Of a stretch of DNA of 60,000 bases, positions 49,403 through 60,000 are shown piece after piece. The stretch comes from Chrysomallon squamiferum (lineage: Eukaryota > Mollusca > Gastropoda > Neomphalida > Peltospiridae), in NCBI GenBank assembly GCA_012295275.1, contig CM022673.1, positions 20,143,810 through 20,203,809 on the forward strand, given 5' to 3'. The position numbers were made by a program, and so were the translations under genes. The stretch's first letter is position 1; every line of letters starts with the position of its first letter. The notes under the pieces were generated by a model. It did not search any database and was not told the origin of the DNA. It was given only the letters and a program-made list of their open reading frames with translations.

Positions 49403-50455
49403 CGTTTTATTAACATCTTCAAGATTGGAAGAGAAAACATCCTACATACCCGGCTGCTGTTTATGGTGAGGGAATCTTGTTTCCGTCTGCAATTACATTA
49501 TCTGTTCTGTTATTTTCCGCAAAGGTTCACTGCCAAAGTGTACTGATTGCTCATACGTACAAGAAACTCTTACCTGCTACTCGTGATCTTTATGTTATTA
49601 TTTACGAATTCAGGCGCGGTGTACGTGATTGTTGTAAAACTGAGATGTTATTGTAGGTAAACTTTAAAAATCTGGTTGATAAAAGCTGTTTAAACCGTCA
49701 TAGTTCAGACAGTTGTAATCTTAATTTATATACAAAAATGGAAATCGAGATGACTGAAAGCAGTAGTCTTTATTTTTATCATGAATACCGTCTTCGTATT
49801 CTCATAAATATGTGCGGCCATCAATAATATAATATAATGCACTTCGACACACAAAATTTTTCCAATATCAAACAATAATAAAAGCAAAAACAAAAAACAA
49901 CCATCCATGAATATACAACCATTTATAAATCACCATAAACATTATGCAAACAGAAAAAACAACAAACAACCAAAAAATCAAAAAAATCCCATAATAGACA
50001 AATAATGAAAAAATAATGAAAAGAAAAACAACAACATTAAACAAAGAAAAAAAAAAAAAAGCAAACAACATAATAGACAAATAATAATAAAAAAAGAACG
50101 AAAAGAAAAAACAAATAACACAAAACCAAAAGAATATTTTATATTTTTAAAAACAAAGCAAAATAAAAATGTACTAATTTTTAAATACATTGACAAAACG
50201 TGTGTTGTTATTTTAAAACATACTGAGAACACCTAACTTATTTTGAAATACAATAACAAACATAAATGACAAATTATAAATCAGTTTTAAAAAACTGAGA
50301 AAAAGGAACATTAAATTGATTGGTAAACGTATGACTCCTTTAAAAAAACAATAGGAATGACGACAAAAATAACAATAGAAAAAAAGAAGAAGAAAAAAGC
50401 AAAATAAAATAAAAATAAAATAAAATAAAATAAAAAAGAGAAGAAAATAGTATTA

Positions 50456-50456
<1 letters not shown>

Positions 50457-50516
<60 letters not shown>
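50457..50516. repeat. (AAT)n microsatellite
   Basis: About 19 uninterrupted AAT units within an A-rich tract. Confidence 0.95.
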
Positions 50517-50517
<1 letters not shown>

Positions 50518-50940
50518 CTAACTTTAAAAAAAAATCATAATAAATTAAAATAAAAAATTAAAATTACATAAAAAAATAAAAAAATATATTTAAATAATTT
50601 TTTGGAAAATACGTTATATCATTGTGAAAGAGTTATATGCAGACACATAGCAGAGTCTGCAGCAGGTCAGCTGCTCTTGTGCAAAGTGAGATTGTATTAA
50701 CAGACATGAATGACAGCAGAATCACAGAAAACAGTGTTGACTGACATGCTAATGTACTGTAACACGAATCAGAAAATTAAATATTATACTAAAATAACTA
50801 ATGAAACAAGAATAACGAGGGTATAACTTCTCTTCTCTTCATCAAATTTTGACACAACTAAGAATTTATAGACTGTATACCCATATTAAATGGTAAGTAT
50901 GTATTTACCGCATAAATAATTGCCTCGTTATCATCATCAA

Positions 50941-51203
50941 CAGTGGCGTGCAAAAGGGGGTGGCGAAGGGGCTGTGGCCCCGGGCATCCAAACCACAGGA
51001 GGTATAATTTGGGGAAAATAACTTAATAAATTTTGTTGATTTAAATCGAATTCAGTGTTCATTTTATATTTCATCTGTGTTTATATATTCAAAATATCTT
51101 CCTTTCTCATAATATTTCTCAGTACCAGGCCTTACACTTGAGTCTTTGAGGCATACAGTCAAGGAATTGGTCCCGGGCATCAGCAGACCTCTGCACGCCA
51201 CTG
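50941..51203. mobile_element. hAT-like MITE with target-site duplication
   Basis: The 263-bp element starts CAGTGGCGTGCAAAAG and ends with its inverse (CAGTGGCGTGCAGAGG in reverse). The flanks are ATCATCAA (50933-50940) and TTCATCAA (51204-51211), matching at seven of eight positions. CAGTGGCGTGC is a common hAT terminus. The interior is GC-richer than the surroundings, with two CCCGGGCATC blocks near the ends extending the inverted symmetry. No ORF. Confidence 0.85.
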
Positions 51204-51867
51204 TTCATCAACAACAATAACAATAATAATAAGAGCAATAATAATGATGATGATAAAAACTATAAAGATACCACATTTGAAATAATGTTTTTGTTACGTA
51301 GGTATCAGAGAATATATAATCTTCTTTAAATTTCTAATGGACTTTTATTATGAAAACATACGCTAAACTTCGATGGTGTAATTTTTAACATTTGTCCTGT
51401 CTTTCTTCGCCCGGAAATAATTTCTTTAGTTTACAAAATAAAACACTAGTACAGTATGGTTTTCTTTTATCTTAAAATTCAGTTTTAATGTTACAAAATA
51501 CACATATTTATCGTGTAACTGAGGTTATCAATCCTTAAGATGTAGAATCGCGCACATGTTATCAGTAAAATTACCTTTCTGCGAATGTGTTTTATTTGGA
51601 TAATGAGGAACAAAATTTGACTTCAACATGCATGGGAATGTCGACAATCTAGTGATTCCATATTACGATTTCAGTGTAAATCTATCTTTATGCGACATTT
51701 ATCTTCTCTTCTAGAGAACTAGATTAATCATCATCAGTCTTCCAATAAATCATTCATAATTTATAATTTATTAATGAAATAGTAATAATTTATTACTTCA
51801 TCGTGAAAAAAAAAATGAATTAGATATTTTGTATTCAATAATGAATAACAAGTGAAATTAAGTCAGT

Positions 51868-51871
<4 letters not shown>

Positions 51872-51962
<91 letters not shown>
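51872..51962. repeat. (CT)n microsatellite
   Basis: About 90 bp of uninterrupted CT. Confidence 0.97.
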
Positions 51963-51965
<3 letters not shown>

Positions 51966-53497
51966 ATTTTCTTTTCATTCTGTAGTTATATTTATGTTAC
52001 AAAACGTACTTTATGTTAAAATTTCCCTCTCAATAAATAAATGTACATGAAGTTGTTTTTAAGTATGATAATAACTATTTCTTTTCTTTAAACACAGAGC
52101 GTGAGGCGAATTTGAAACAGGTTCAAAACAGGGAAGTTAGAGAAAGTATATTTTTATATACTAGGTGATATTAAATTTATTTCACTCTCTGCGACCCAGA
52201 CACTTTTGATATGTTAAAACTCAAGACCTCTCGATGGCTTCTCCTTTTGGTGATGCTAATAATAATATCTGGATCATTAGTAGTTGTAATTATAATAGTA
52301 GTAGTCTTTATAGTTGTTATAATAATAGGTACTAACGTCCACAAAGCCTGAATCAACTGAAAATTGCTATCTTTCCTCAGCTCGGCATCTATATACTATT
52401 GTTCAAAAGAGTATATAATGTGTACCACAATAAAGAGCAATATTTCTTCTTTCCAATACATTGCTTGTTTGTATTTTGATGAAAGTGTGCTATTTATTTT
52501 TTGAAGGATCATGCTATTTCATGCACTCAAATAGTTCCACAAGAACTTGATAATGTCCTTGGGAAATACAAACTGAAATATACTTAGTTTTATAAGCATA
52601 TTGCTCTGACAGAACAGGTTGGTAAAGTGAACCATGTCATGCCCTTAGTCATTTGATTTCCCTACAGTCAGCATCTTGGTGGTTTATTTATTTATTTATT
52701 TTTATTTGTAACTTTTTTGTTTGTTATAAAAATTTTGATAGATATTGTTCCAAGATGAAGTTTTGGGTGCCGATACCTACTGTTAGTAATAATAATAGTA
52801 GCCATAGTAGTGTTCACTGTCGTCTTCTCGTAGTTGTTGTTTACTAACATTACTAGTAATAATAATGATGATCAAGAACTGAAATGAATATATAAATAAA
52901 TAATAATAACATTAAAAAAATCCCTAAAGCAAAAGAAACGTACAAAAACAAAACAAACAAAATGAACATTCACGGCATTTTTTATAATGCAAGGGAGAAT
53001 ACTCTTATAAGTATGCTAATAAAATTCTTAATCAGAAATGAAAAAGTAGATTTCGAGATCTACCCACGTCTCTAATCTTCTGAAACCATAGTTAATGGCG
53101 TTTCTTTTCTTGTACGTCGGGAGTTTGAAAAAGTAAAATCAAGAATAAAATAAAATAAAATATTAATAAAAACAAAATAAAATCATCACTATAAGATGTA
53201 TAATTAATGACAAATATGTATATAATTAGTAGAAACAAGAATTTAATTTATTTCAGATTGTTGTGATTATGATTATAATGATGATTGTTATTATTATAAT
53301 GATGATGATAAAATATATATATTACTTGTGAAGAATATTATTTTATATAATGTGGAAATAATTCCACTTTAATAACAATAAGTTTGCAGGTTAATTGTTT
53401 AACAGGTTAACAGTATCATTTAAATAATGTTTATTAATATTAACGGAATAATCATCACTTCATAATATTACAACACTACTATATTTTCTTTCTTTCG

Positions 53498-53531
<34 letters not shown>

Positions 53532-53660
53532 GTTGTTGTTGTTGTTGCTATTATTATTATTATTTTGATAAAGTTCATTTAATTGGACAGAAGAGGTCAT
53601 TTTGTTTTATTTTGAAGTAAATATATTTTCACTTATCTTTATTATATCTCAGTTTAATTA

Positions 53661-53726
53661 TTTAATACTGATATACCCAATCTGTGATAAATTTATACAT
53701 CATAGATTGGGTATATCAGTATTAAA
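53661..53726. repeat. Perfect 23-bp inverted repeat with 20-nt loop
   Basis: The arms 53661-53683 (TTTAATACTGATATACCCAA...) and 53704-53726 are exact reverse complements; four of the next five inner bases can also pair. It lies about 320 bp upstream of the LRR gene start codon. Confidence 0.9.
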
Positions 53727-54045
53727 CAATTACATATATTTATACATAGGGTGAATATGATTTTATTTATGTATCTGTTACAAGATAATAGATATTAAAT
53801 TTTAAGTTCACAGAAATGATATAAAATACACATGTTGTTCATATTAAAAGGTCTTATTAGACACTGAAATTATTTAAAGTTCATACATTATGGAATAAAA
53901 TATTTGTAGATATCACACAAAGATTTTTCTGCTAAATATTGTGAAAACGATAAAATATGTTATGTAGTGAAAACTACATTTATATTTCTGATATTAACAT
54001 TGTAATTATTGTTATTTTTATTGTTTCAGATCTGTATTTTTTACT

Positions 54046-55164
54046 ATGAATCTTCTCACCGAGTCTTTTTTTTGTATTGCATTGATCTTTGTCCTTGAGA
54101 TCAACTGTCAGTACTGGATGGGTCACGATTACTGGAATAAACGTTATGGTTCACACGGAGTAAACTATGTAGACTGTTAAGTATTATTGTATTATTGTAT
54201 TATATATTATATCACTGGTTTCAGGCTCAAAAACTGGATCTCCATAACTAACAGGTCAGATTCACTCATATTTTGCATATAAATAGTAAAATATGCATGT
54301 TCATGTTATAAACAGAGAGCTTTAGTTGTTTTTCTATTTAGGTTGTTTTTATTATTATTATTATTGTTGTTGTTGTTGTTGGTGTTGTTATTATTATTAT
54401 TATTATTTAGCAATTTTTAAAATGTGCTTCTTACACAGGAGAGAATCTTGAAACTTTGGTCTTGCTCTGAGAATCGTCTGACAGCGGGATATAATAAGAT
54501 ATTTTCCTCCGTTGTTTTGGTTATAAATCATTGTCATTAACATTATATACATTATAAATCATTGTGTGCGTGTGTGTGTGTGCGCGAGTGCAAACAGATA
54601 TAACATAATTGGAAACTTACAATATCATAATTATCCTAATTCTCCCGCGACCGATTCAATTTTAATTAGTATGACTGATTTCGTATTTTAAATTAGGTTT
54701 CCCCAAAACCGTAAGTAGTTTAGTCGTTTTCATTTTCTTGTGAATGATTTACAAAATATGTTTGTAAATTAATAAATAACTCAAGCTGTATTCTTGTTGA
54801 GGTATTATTTACCTAGTAGATATATTACTGTGTCAATTTGAATCTACTGTTGAATCATAGCGTTCTTATCTCCTACATATCCTAGACGTGCTAACAAACA
54901 CTTTAGGCAATGTCATTATGATATATACATATAATAAATGTTAATCTTTTTAATTTTTGTTTTATACATAAATCAGATATTTCTTTATTATTTCTTACAG
55001 CACGCTATTACCTATGGTCAGATAACCCCTATAAAGTCAAAGATAACTATTTTCTAGAACCGAGTTACTACATGGTTTCATTTTGTAATGGTGGATGTGT
55101 ATGTGGTTCAGAAGTAATTGGTTGTTCACAAAGAAAAGTGTAAGTTCAGAACTGCCAAACTTAT

Positions 55165-55228
<64 letters not shown>

Positions 55229-56596
55229 CAAAAATAAAATAAAATAATAAATATATATATATAACTTAGGTTTCGTTTCTTTTCTAGAGATATTCGTAAT
55301 CAACCTGTAGAAAAACTGACCACAAAATCATTCAGTTCTGGAAATGTGGAAATGTAAGTCTGTTTCCACGTTTTCTGTATGTTTCTTCATTTCCTGTTGT
55401 ATAAGAAGACGTATGTTTTTTAATTTACAGGTTTTTTTTATTGTTAATACATATTGTATAAGACTGATAAGACAATAACCGGTTATCTCTAATACATATT
55501 GTATATGTATTAGAGATAACTGGTTATTGTCTTATCAGTTTTAAACTTGGAAGAAACCCCCATTCTTAAATAATAAAAATGTCTTTATTATTTTTCAAAA
55601 TGATCTTTTAAGATCTAAACTAGCAATTAAAAACAAAAGTAATTTATCGAAGTAAATCCATTCAGTCCCAAGAAGCTATAAATACAGAAATTTATTTTGT
55701 CATCAAATCTTGCCGGAACGCTTAGTGGTTGAAAAAAATAAAAAATAAAAATAATATGTATATATATATTCCAAAATAAGTAGAATACTAATACCTTTCA
55801 CTTTAAAGAAACTTACAGAACATATTTAAAAGCATTTAAATAGATAAAAACTTGTTTCCAAGCGCAGATCAAGCATGCCTTCGTGCTGACAAATAAATGT
55901 ATATATCAGATAAATGTATGTACATTTCATCAACACAGATGTAAATGCATAGGTATGTTATGATATATTTATTTAATGATATATATATTCTTCCCTTCCT
56001 CTCTTGCTCTGAAACTATATCGTCTACAGATAAACTAGTTTTCATTTATGCAGAAATCTGGTGAAATTGCCAAGATTAGAGGTAATCCATAGTGAAACCT
56101 TTTTCACGACATCCAATTTAAACAAACTGTAAGTATTAAGTCAAAAACAATACCTGTCACTAGTTTTCTCACTTAATCTACTTTGAACAATTTATGATAC
56201 ACACCACTTTTTTTATATTTTTATTAATCAGATTTAATCATTTCAACATGCTTTTTTGTCAAATAATTTTTAAATGGTATTAAATAAATTATAATTCTTC
56301 TGTTTTTACTTATAATATTTAACGATATTTTATTATTATTTGAAAAATAGAATATTATTTTTTTTAATTTCAGACTAATTTCTCATTCTGGAATAAAAGA
56401 TATACCTGATGTATCAAAAACTGCAATAAAAGAATTGTGAGAGTTTTTTTTTTCTGTAGAGAATATCATATATACACTTTTCTAAAAACCTAGTAAAATA
56501 ATGTATTTATAATAAAGAACAACAAAAAAACAACAAAACAAATAATAATCTAACTACATACCTACTTACATGTCTGTCTGTCTCTATGTCTGCCTG

Positions 56597-56673
<77 letters not shown>

Positions 56674-59600
56674 ATATCTATGTATATATATATCTATCTA
56701 TCTAATCTGCAGTCTGCCTTTTTGTCTGTATGTTTGCTTTTCTACCTATCAGTTTCTCACATGTTTGCAAAGAAATAAAAACGCGGCGGTGTATATGTGT
56801 ATGAACATGAAAAATACATTATTTATGTTTCAGGTATCTTGTGAACAATAAAATACGTTTCTTCCCACACAACTACACAAGACAGAAATTACCATCAACA
56901 TTAGAAAGAGTGTAAGTAGTATTTGAAAAAAAGAAGAAGAAGAAGAAAAAACCACATCAAGAAACAAAACCTATGTGTACCATTATCAGTCAGATTACTT
57001 TCATAACAGAGACCATGTTCTAGTTGTCTCAGTAGTTGTTGTTTTTGCTTCTTCTTCTTGTTACTGCTGTTCTTGCTTGTTTGTTTGAATTTTCAATTAG
57101 TGTTGTTAGACATCGGCATCCCGAAAAAATCTTTCATTATTCTTTTCTTTATTTACTTAAAAAGATTAAAACGTTTAATTTTATACAGCATGATTTATTT
57201 ATATGTTTATTATACTAGCAGTAGGTGCTTTTCAAATGAGAACTGTAGGAAAACTATAATGAATTATCGTCAAACGTTTTATAACAATATATATATATAT
57301 ATTTTAGATCTCTCATTGGAAATGACATTGAATGGATTCCATCAGATATATTTAGAGGGACAAAAATAAAAATATTGTAAGCATAATACTTAGATATCAA
57401 CTCTTTCTAACTGTCAGACTTATGTAATAAGACTTTGTAAAAGTTATTGGTTTTAATGATGCCATTTTTGCATCAATTTTATTGGCAAGAAAAATATTTT
57501 AATGTACACTTTTGTTTATTTTCTTTATGAGCGTGGAGAATCTTATTTAACTGGTTTATGAATTGATTGCGATGCATCATACGATGTAATCATCACTAAC
57601 TTCCATTACTGAGTTATATATTAATCTCTTTCAGTAAGAATTAATTTCAGAAATAAATTTTAAAAGAAGAAGAAAAAAGAACATTTCATTTTCGAAATAT
57701 TATCATTGACAGGGTTCTAAGCAGAAACAAAATTCGGAAGTTTCCTGCGTATGAACTAAGCAACATGAAATATCTGTGGTTTCTGTGAGTAATCATTTAA
57801 ATAATCTCTACTCTTATCATTAAGAAACAAAGGATAGTTTCAAGTAAATAGCCTTATAGTACCTGACGTTCTATCACTGATTCGCATCGATTCCTCTTAA
57901 AATAGAGTGAAACATATATCTTTAAAAATTACACCCTTTACCATTATCAGAAATTTTAAAATTATTTTATTCTCTATTACAGCGACTACAACTGTCGTAA
58001 AGTTGTCACCTTATAATTTCAGTTTTTCAGTTTCCTATTACATATAATTTTTGAACTACTTTCTTAAGCAATGTAATTCGATTATTACAATCTGTCATCA
58101 TTTCCATTGGCAGGACATTTAAGTCATGTGCTTATTTATTTATTTAATTTAATTTAAATATATTTATTATTATTGTTATTTTTATTTACCATTTTAGATG
58201 TTTTCACACAGAGAATAACTGTAAAAAGAAACTCTACTTAACCGATCGTTTTAACATTCATTTTACAGGGGTTTGAACGACAATGTTATGAAAGGCATTG
58301 CAAAATATCATATCAGATATCTAGATAAGTCACCACTGACTCACCTGTAAGTAAATTATTACCCCACCAACCCCCACAAAGCAAACTTGTCTAATCTTTA
58401 ACACATTATGCACAAATATTCTGTGACCATCAGTTCTCATTATAAAATATTTGATAGTTATCGGCTCACTCTTAATTTAAGTATTTATCTTTACTAAAGT
58501 ACTCTAATTGTAATAGATGACATATATTATTGTTATATTTCCATTTCATAACACAAGTACAACTACTACTGTAACTTAGCGGCATTGCAATTGTTGCTGC
58601 TACTATTCTACAGCAGTGACTACAATTGCTGCTGCTATTCTACTACAGTGACTACTGTTCCTGCTGCTATTTTACTACAGTGACTACTGTTGTTGCTACT
58701 ATTTTACTACAGTGACTACTGTTGCTGCTGCTATTTTACTATAGTGACTACTGTTACTGCTGCTATTTTACTAGATTGACTACTGTTGCTGCTGCTATTT
58801 TACTACAGTGACTACTGTTACTGCTGCTATTTTACTACAGTGACTACTGTTACTGCTGCTATTTTACTACAGTGACTACTGTTACTGCTGCTATTTTACT
58901 ACCGTGACTACTGTTGCTGCTGCTATTTTACTAGAGTGACTAGAGTTGCTGCTGCTATTCTACTACAGTGACTACTGTTACTGCTGCTATTCTACTACAG
59001 TGACTACTGTTGCTGCTACTTCTGTACTACAGTGACTACTGTTGCTGCTGCTATTTTACTAGAGTGATTATTGTTGCTTCTAGTATACTACTATAGTGAC
59101 TATTGTTGCTGCTACTAATCTTCTAACTGACTGCTGTTACTTCTACTATACTACTACAGTGATGACTGTTGCTGCTACTACTCTACTACAGTGACTATTG
59201 TTGCTGCTACTATTCTACTACAGTGACTAACGTTGCTTCTAACTATTTTACTAGTGCATATGTAACGTTGTACCTTTTCTGACGTGTAGGGGTGTTGGTC
59301 GAACAACCTGGCGAAGGCACGTCAAATTACTCCAGGCGTTTACATACGGTTTGATCAGATACTAGAGTTTCAGTTGTAAACCGCAGATTGTCATGTATTT
59401 GGCGTGCACTGATTGTCATAGAGTCATGTACCAGTCCTTTCTTTTTTTAGTGCTTTGGGATTTTCCTGGCCGTAGACAATTTCGAATAGAATTCGTTGTT
59501 TGGTACGGTTGCCAAAATTAACCAACTACGGTCTGATTGACACCAAGTCTCAGAGCAACATCCTAAGCAAAGCATGATTTTTTAGTGGCTAGCTGAGGTT

Positions 59601-59949
59601 GCACCTTCATCGAATTTGAAACATGTACAGTAGATTTATTAAGCTATATTTCTAGGGATATAATGGGTTTTTTTATGTACCTGAACTGATGTGCAAAACA
59701 TACAGAGGAAGCAATTTGTGACATTACTATCTAGTTATCGTAATGCTCTCAGAAAATATTGATGAAAGCATCGTCTAATTGCTTTCATTAGTGTGTATTT
59801 GTGTATCTGTGTGTGCATGTGTGCGTGTGTGTGAAATCGGATTAAAATGAATTACATAATTAGTTAATTTTCCTTAGAAACCTTAGTCACAACAAGATGA
59901 ACTATATTGAAGACGGGGCCTCAAGTCAGCTGAGGAAACTGAAAATTCT
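54046..59949 (+). CDS. Secreted or receptor-type leucine-rich-repeat protein, 5' part only
   Basis: Ten exons are visible: 54046-54175, 55001-55139, 55288-55353, 56054-56128, 56374-56436, 56834-56911, 57308-57376, 57713-57784, 58269-58346, 59878-59949. After a phase-1 first intron, every intron is phase 2 and cuts after the second base of a hydrophobic codon, so each of exons 4-10 (63-78 nt) encodes about one LRR (for example ILVLSRNKIRKFP and LNLSHNKMNYIEDGA). The N-terminus has a signal peptide (FFCIALIFVLEIN), an aromatic-rich stretch, and a Cys cap (CNGGCVCGSEVIGC) like LRRNT. This exon-per-repeat, phase-2 design is typical of LRR-containing GPCRs (LGR/relaxin receptors, snail GRL101 type), but no transmembrane region is in view, so the class is inferred. 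It continues beyond the right edge. Confidence 0.85.
55168..55225. repeat. (GA)n microsatellite in LRR intron 2
   Basis: 58 bp of GA beginning about 28 bp after the splice donor of exon 2 of the LRR gene. It occupies much of the 148-bp intron. Confidence 0.97.
55463..55539. repeat. 37-bp near-perfect hairpin in LRR intron 3
   Basis: The left arm 55463-55499 (ACTGATAAGACAATAACC...) and the right arm 55503-55539 pair over 37 bp with one mismatch that would be a G-U wobble in RNA; the loop is only 3 nt. It is intronic to the LRR gene, so the transcript carries a long double-stranded stem. Confidence 0.9.
56590..56706. repeat. (TCTA)n microsatellite in LRR intron 5
   Basis: An uninterrupted TCTA/TATC tetranucleotide run of about 70 bp with degraded ends, flanked by TCTG/CTGT variants. 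Confidence 0.95.
58563..59250. repeat. 32-bp minisatellite in LRR intron 9
   Basis: About 20 tandem copies of a 32-bp unit beginning ACTACTGTTGCTGCTGCTAT and ending ACTACAGTG. The period is exact in the centre (for example 58811 and 58843), with more variation toward both ends. Confidence 0.9.
59270..59615 (-). pseudogene. Degenerate Tc1/mariner-like transposase relic
   Basis: Reading the minus strand with stops and frame slips ignored gives DVALRLGVNQTVVG.FWQPY followed by LRPGKSQSTKKRTG and further matches. This is the helix-turn-helix region and GRP(R/K)-like linker of Tc1-family transposases. Only the N-terminal DNA-binding part is seen, with in-frame stops, so it is a dead fragment within intron 9 of the LRR gene. 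Confidence 0.6.
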
Positions 59950-59966
59950 GTAAGTTATATTTTAAA

Positions 59967-59997
<31 letters not shown>

Positions 59998-60000
59998 CAT

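Larger units (their letters stand above)
49410..54045. other. Intergenic region between sHSP and LRR genes
   Basis: No coding gene seen. The region is A-rich (50040-50600), with (AAT)n at 50457-50516, a hAT MITE at 50941-51203, (CT)n at 51872-51962, (ATT)n/(GTT)n at about 53502-53565, and a 23-bp perfect hairpin at 53661-53726. The translated frames at 49726-50232 are low-complexity. Confidence 0.5.

Noticed and set aside
58563-59250. Could the regular 32-bp repeats be a CRISPR array?
   Set aside because: The units are directly tandem without unique spacers and lie in an intron of an animal gene; this is a minisatellite.

Overview
This is an animal (eukaryotic) genomic window. It is AT-rich, has many short exons with GT/AG borders, and is packed with simple repeats: (GA)n, (TG)n, (ACAT)n, (TCTA)n, (AAT)n and poly(A/T). 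The gene content (RNF216-like and PARP domains, di-N-acetylchitobiase, HSPBP1, two alpha-crystallin proteins, an LRR gene with one repeat per exon) together with the repeat load suggests a lophotrochozoan, most likely a mollusc and plausibly a cephalopod. The species is inferred, not proven. No bacterial, plasmid or phage feature is present.

Layout. (1) About 0.2-7.9 kb, minus strand: twelve exons join in one continuous reading frame that encodes an N-terminal MYND zinc finger, a long acidic/serine-rich linker, a RING1 and IBR of the RNF216/Triad3 type, and then directly a PARP/ART catalytic domain that runs off the left edge. This is the most unusual object in the window: a MYND-RING-IBR-PARP fusion in which the PARP domain sits where RING2 should be. 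(2) About 13.5 kb, minus: a complete tRNA-Lys(CTT). (3) 15.1-21.7 kb, plus: a nine-exon, 474-aa di-N-acetylchitobiase homologue (GH18). Its catalytic glutamate position is valine and it ends in a transmembrane segment with a cytoplasmic tail, so it looks like a membrane-anchored pseudoenzyme. (4) 24.3-27.5 kb, minus: six coding exons for HSPBP1, an Hsp70 nucleotide-exchange factor, converging on the chitobiase gene. (5) 33.4-34.5 kb, minus: a 353-aa small heat-shock protein with two alpha-crystallin domains. (6) 48.3-49.1 kb, minus: a 261-aa small heat-shock protein with one alpha-crystallin domain, with a TATA box and a perfect CRE upstream. (7) 54.0 kb to the right edge, plus: the 5' part of a secreted or receptor-type LRR gene, truncated by the window end.

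Intergenic space and introns hold small DNA-transposon remnants (three hAT-like elements, two with near-perfect 8-bp target duplications, and three other inverted-terminal-repeat elements), a degenerate Tc1/mariner transposase relic, two strong hairpins and a 32-bp minisatellite. Three of the genes (HSPBP1 and two small heat-shock proteins) are chaperone-related and lie on the same strand, but they are far apart and nothing indicates co-transcription. All gene models come from reading splice signals and frame continuity by eye. Exon borders are exact proposals but have not been tested against transcripts.
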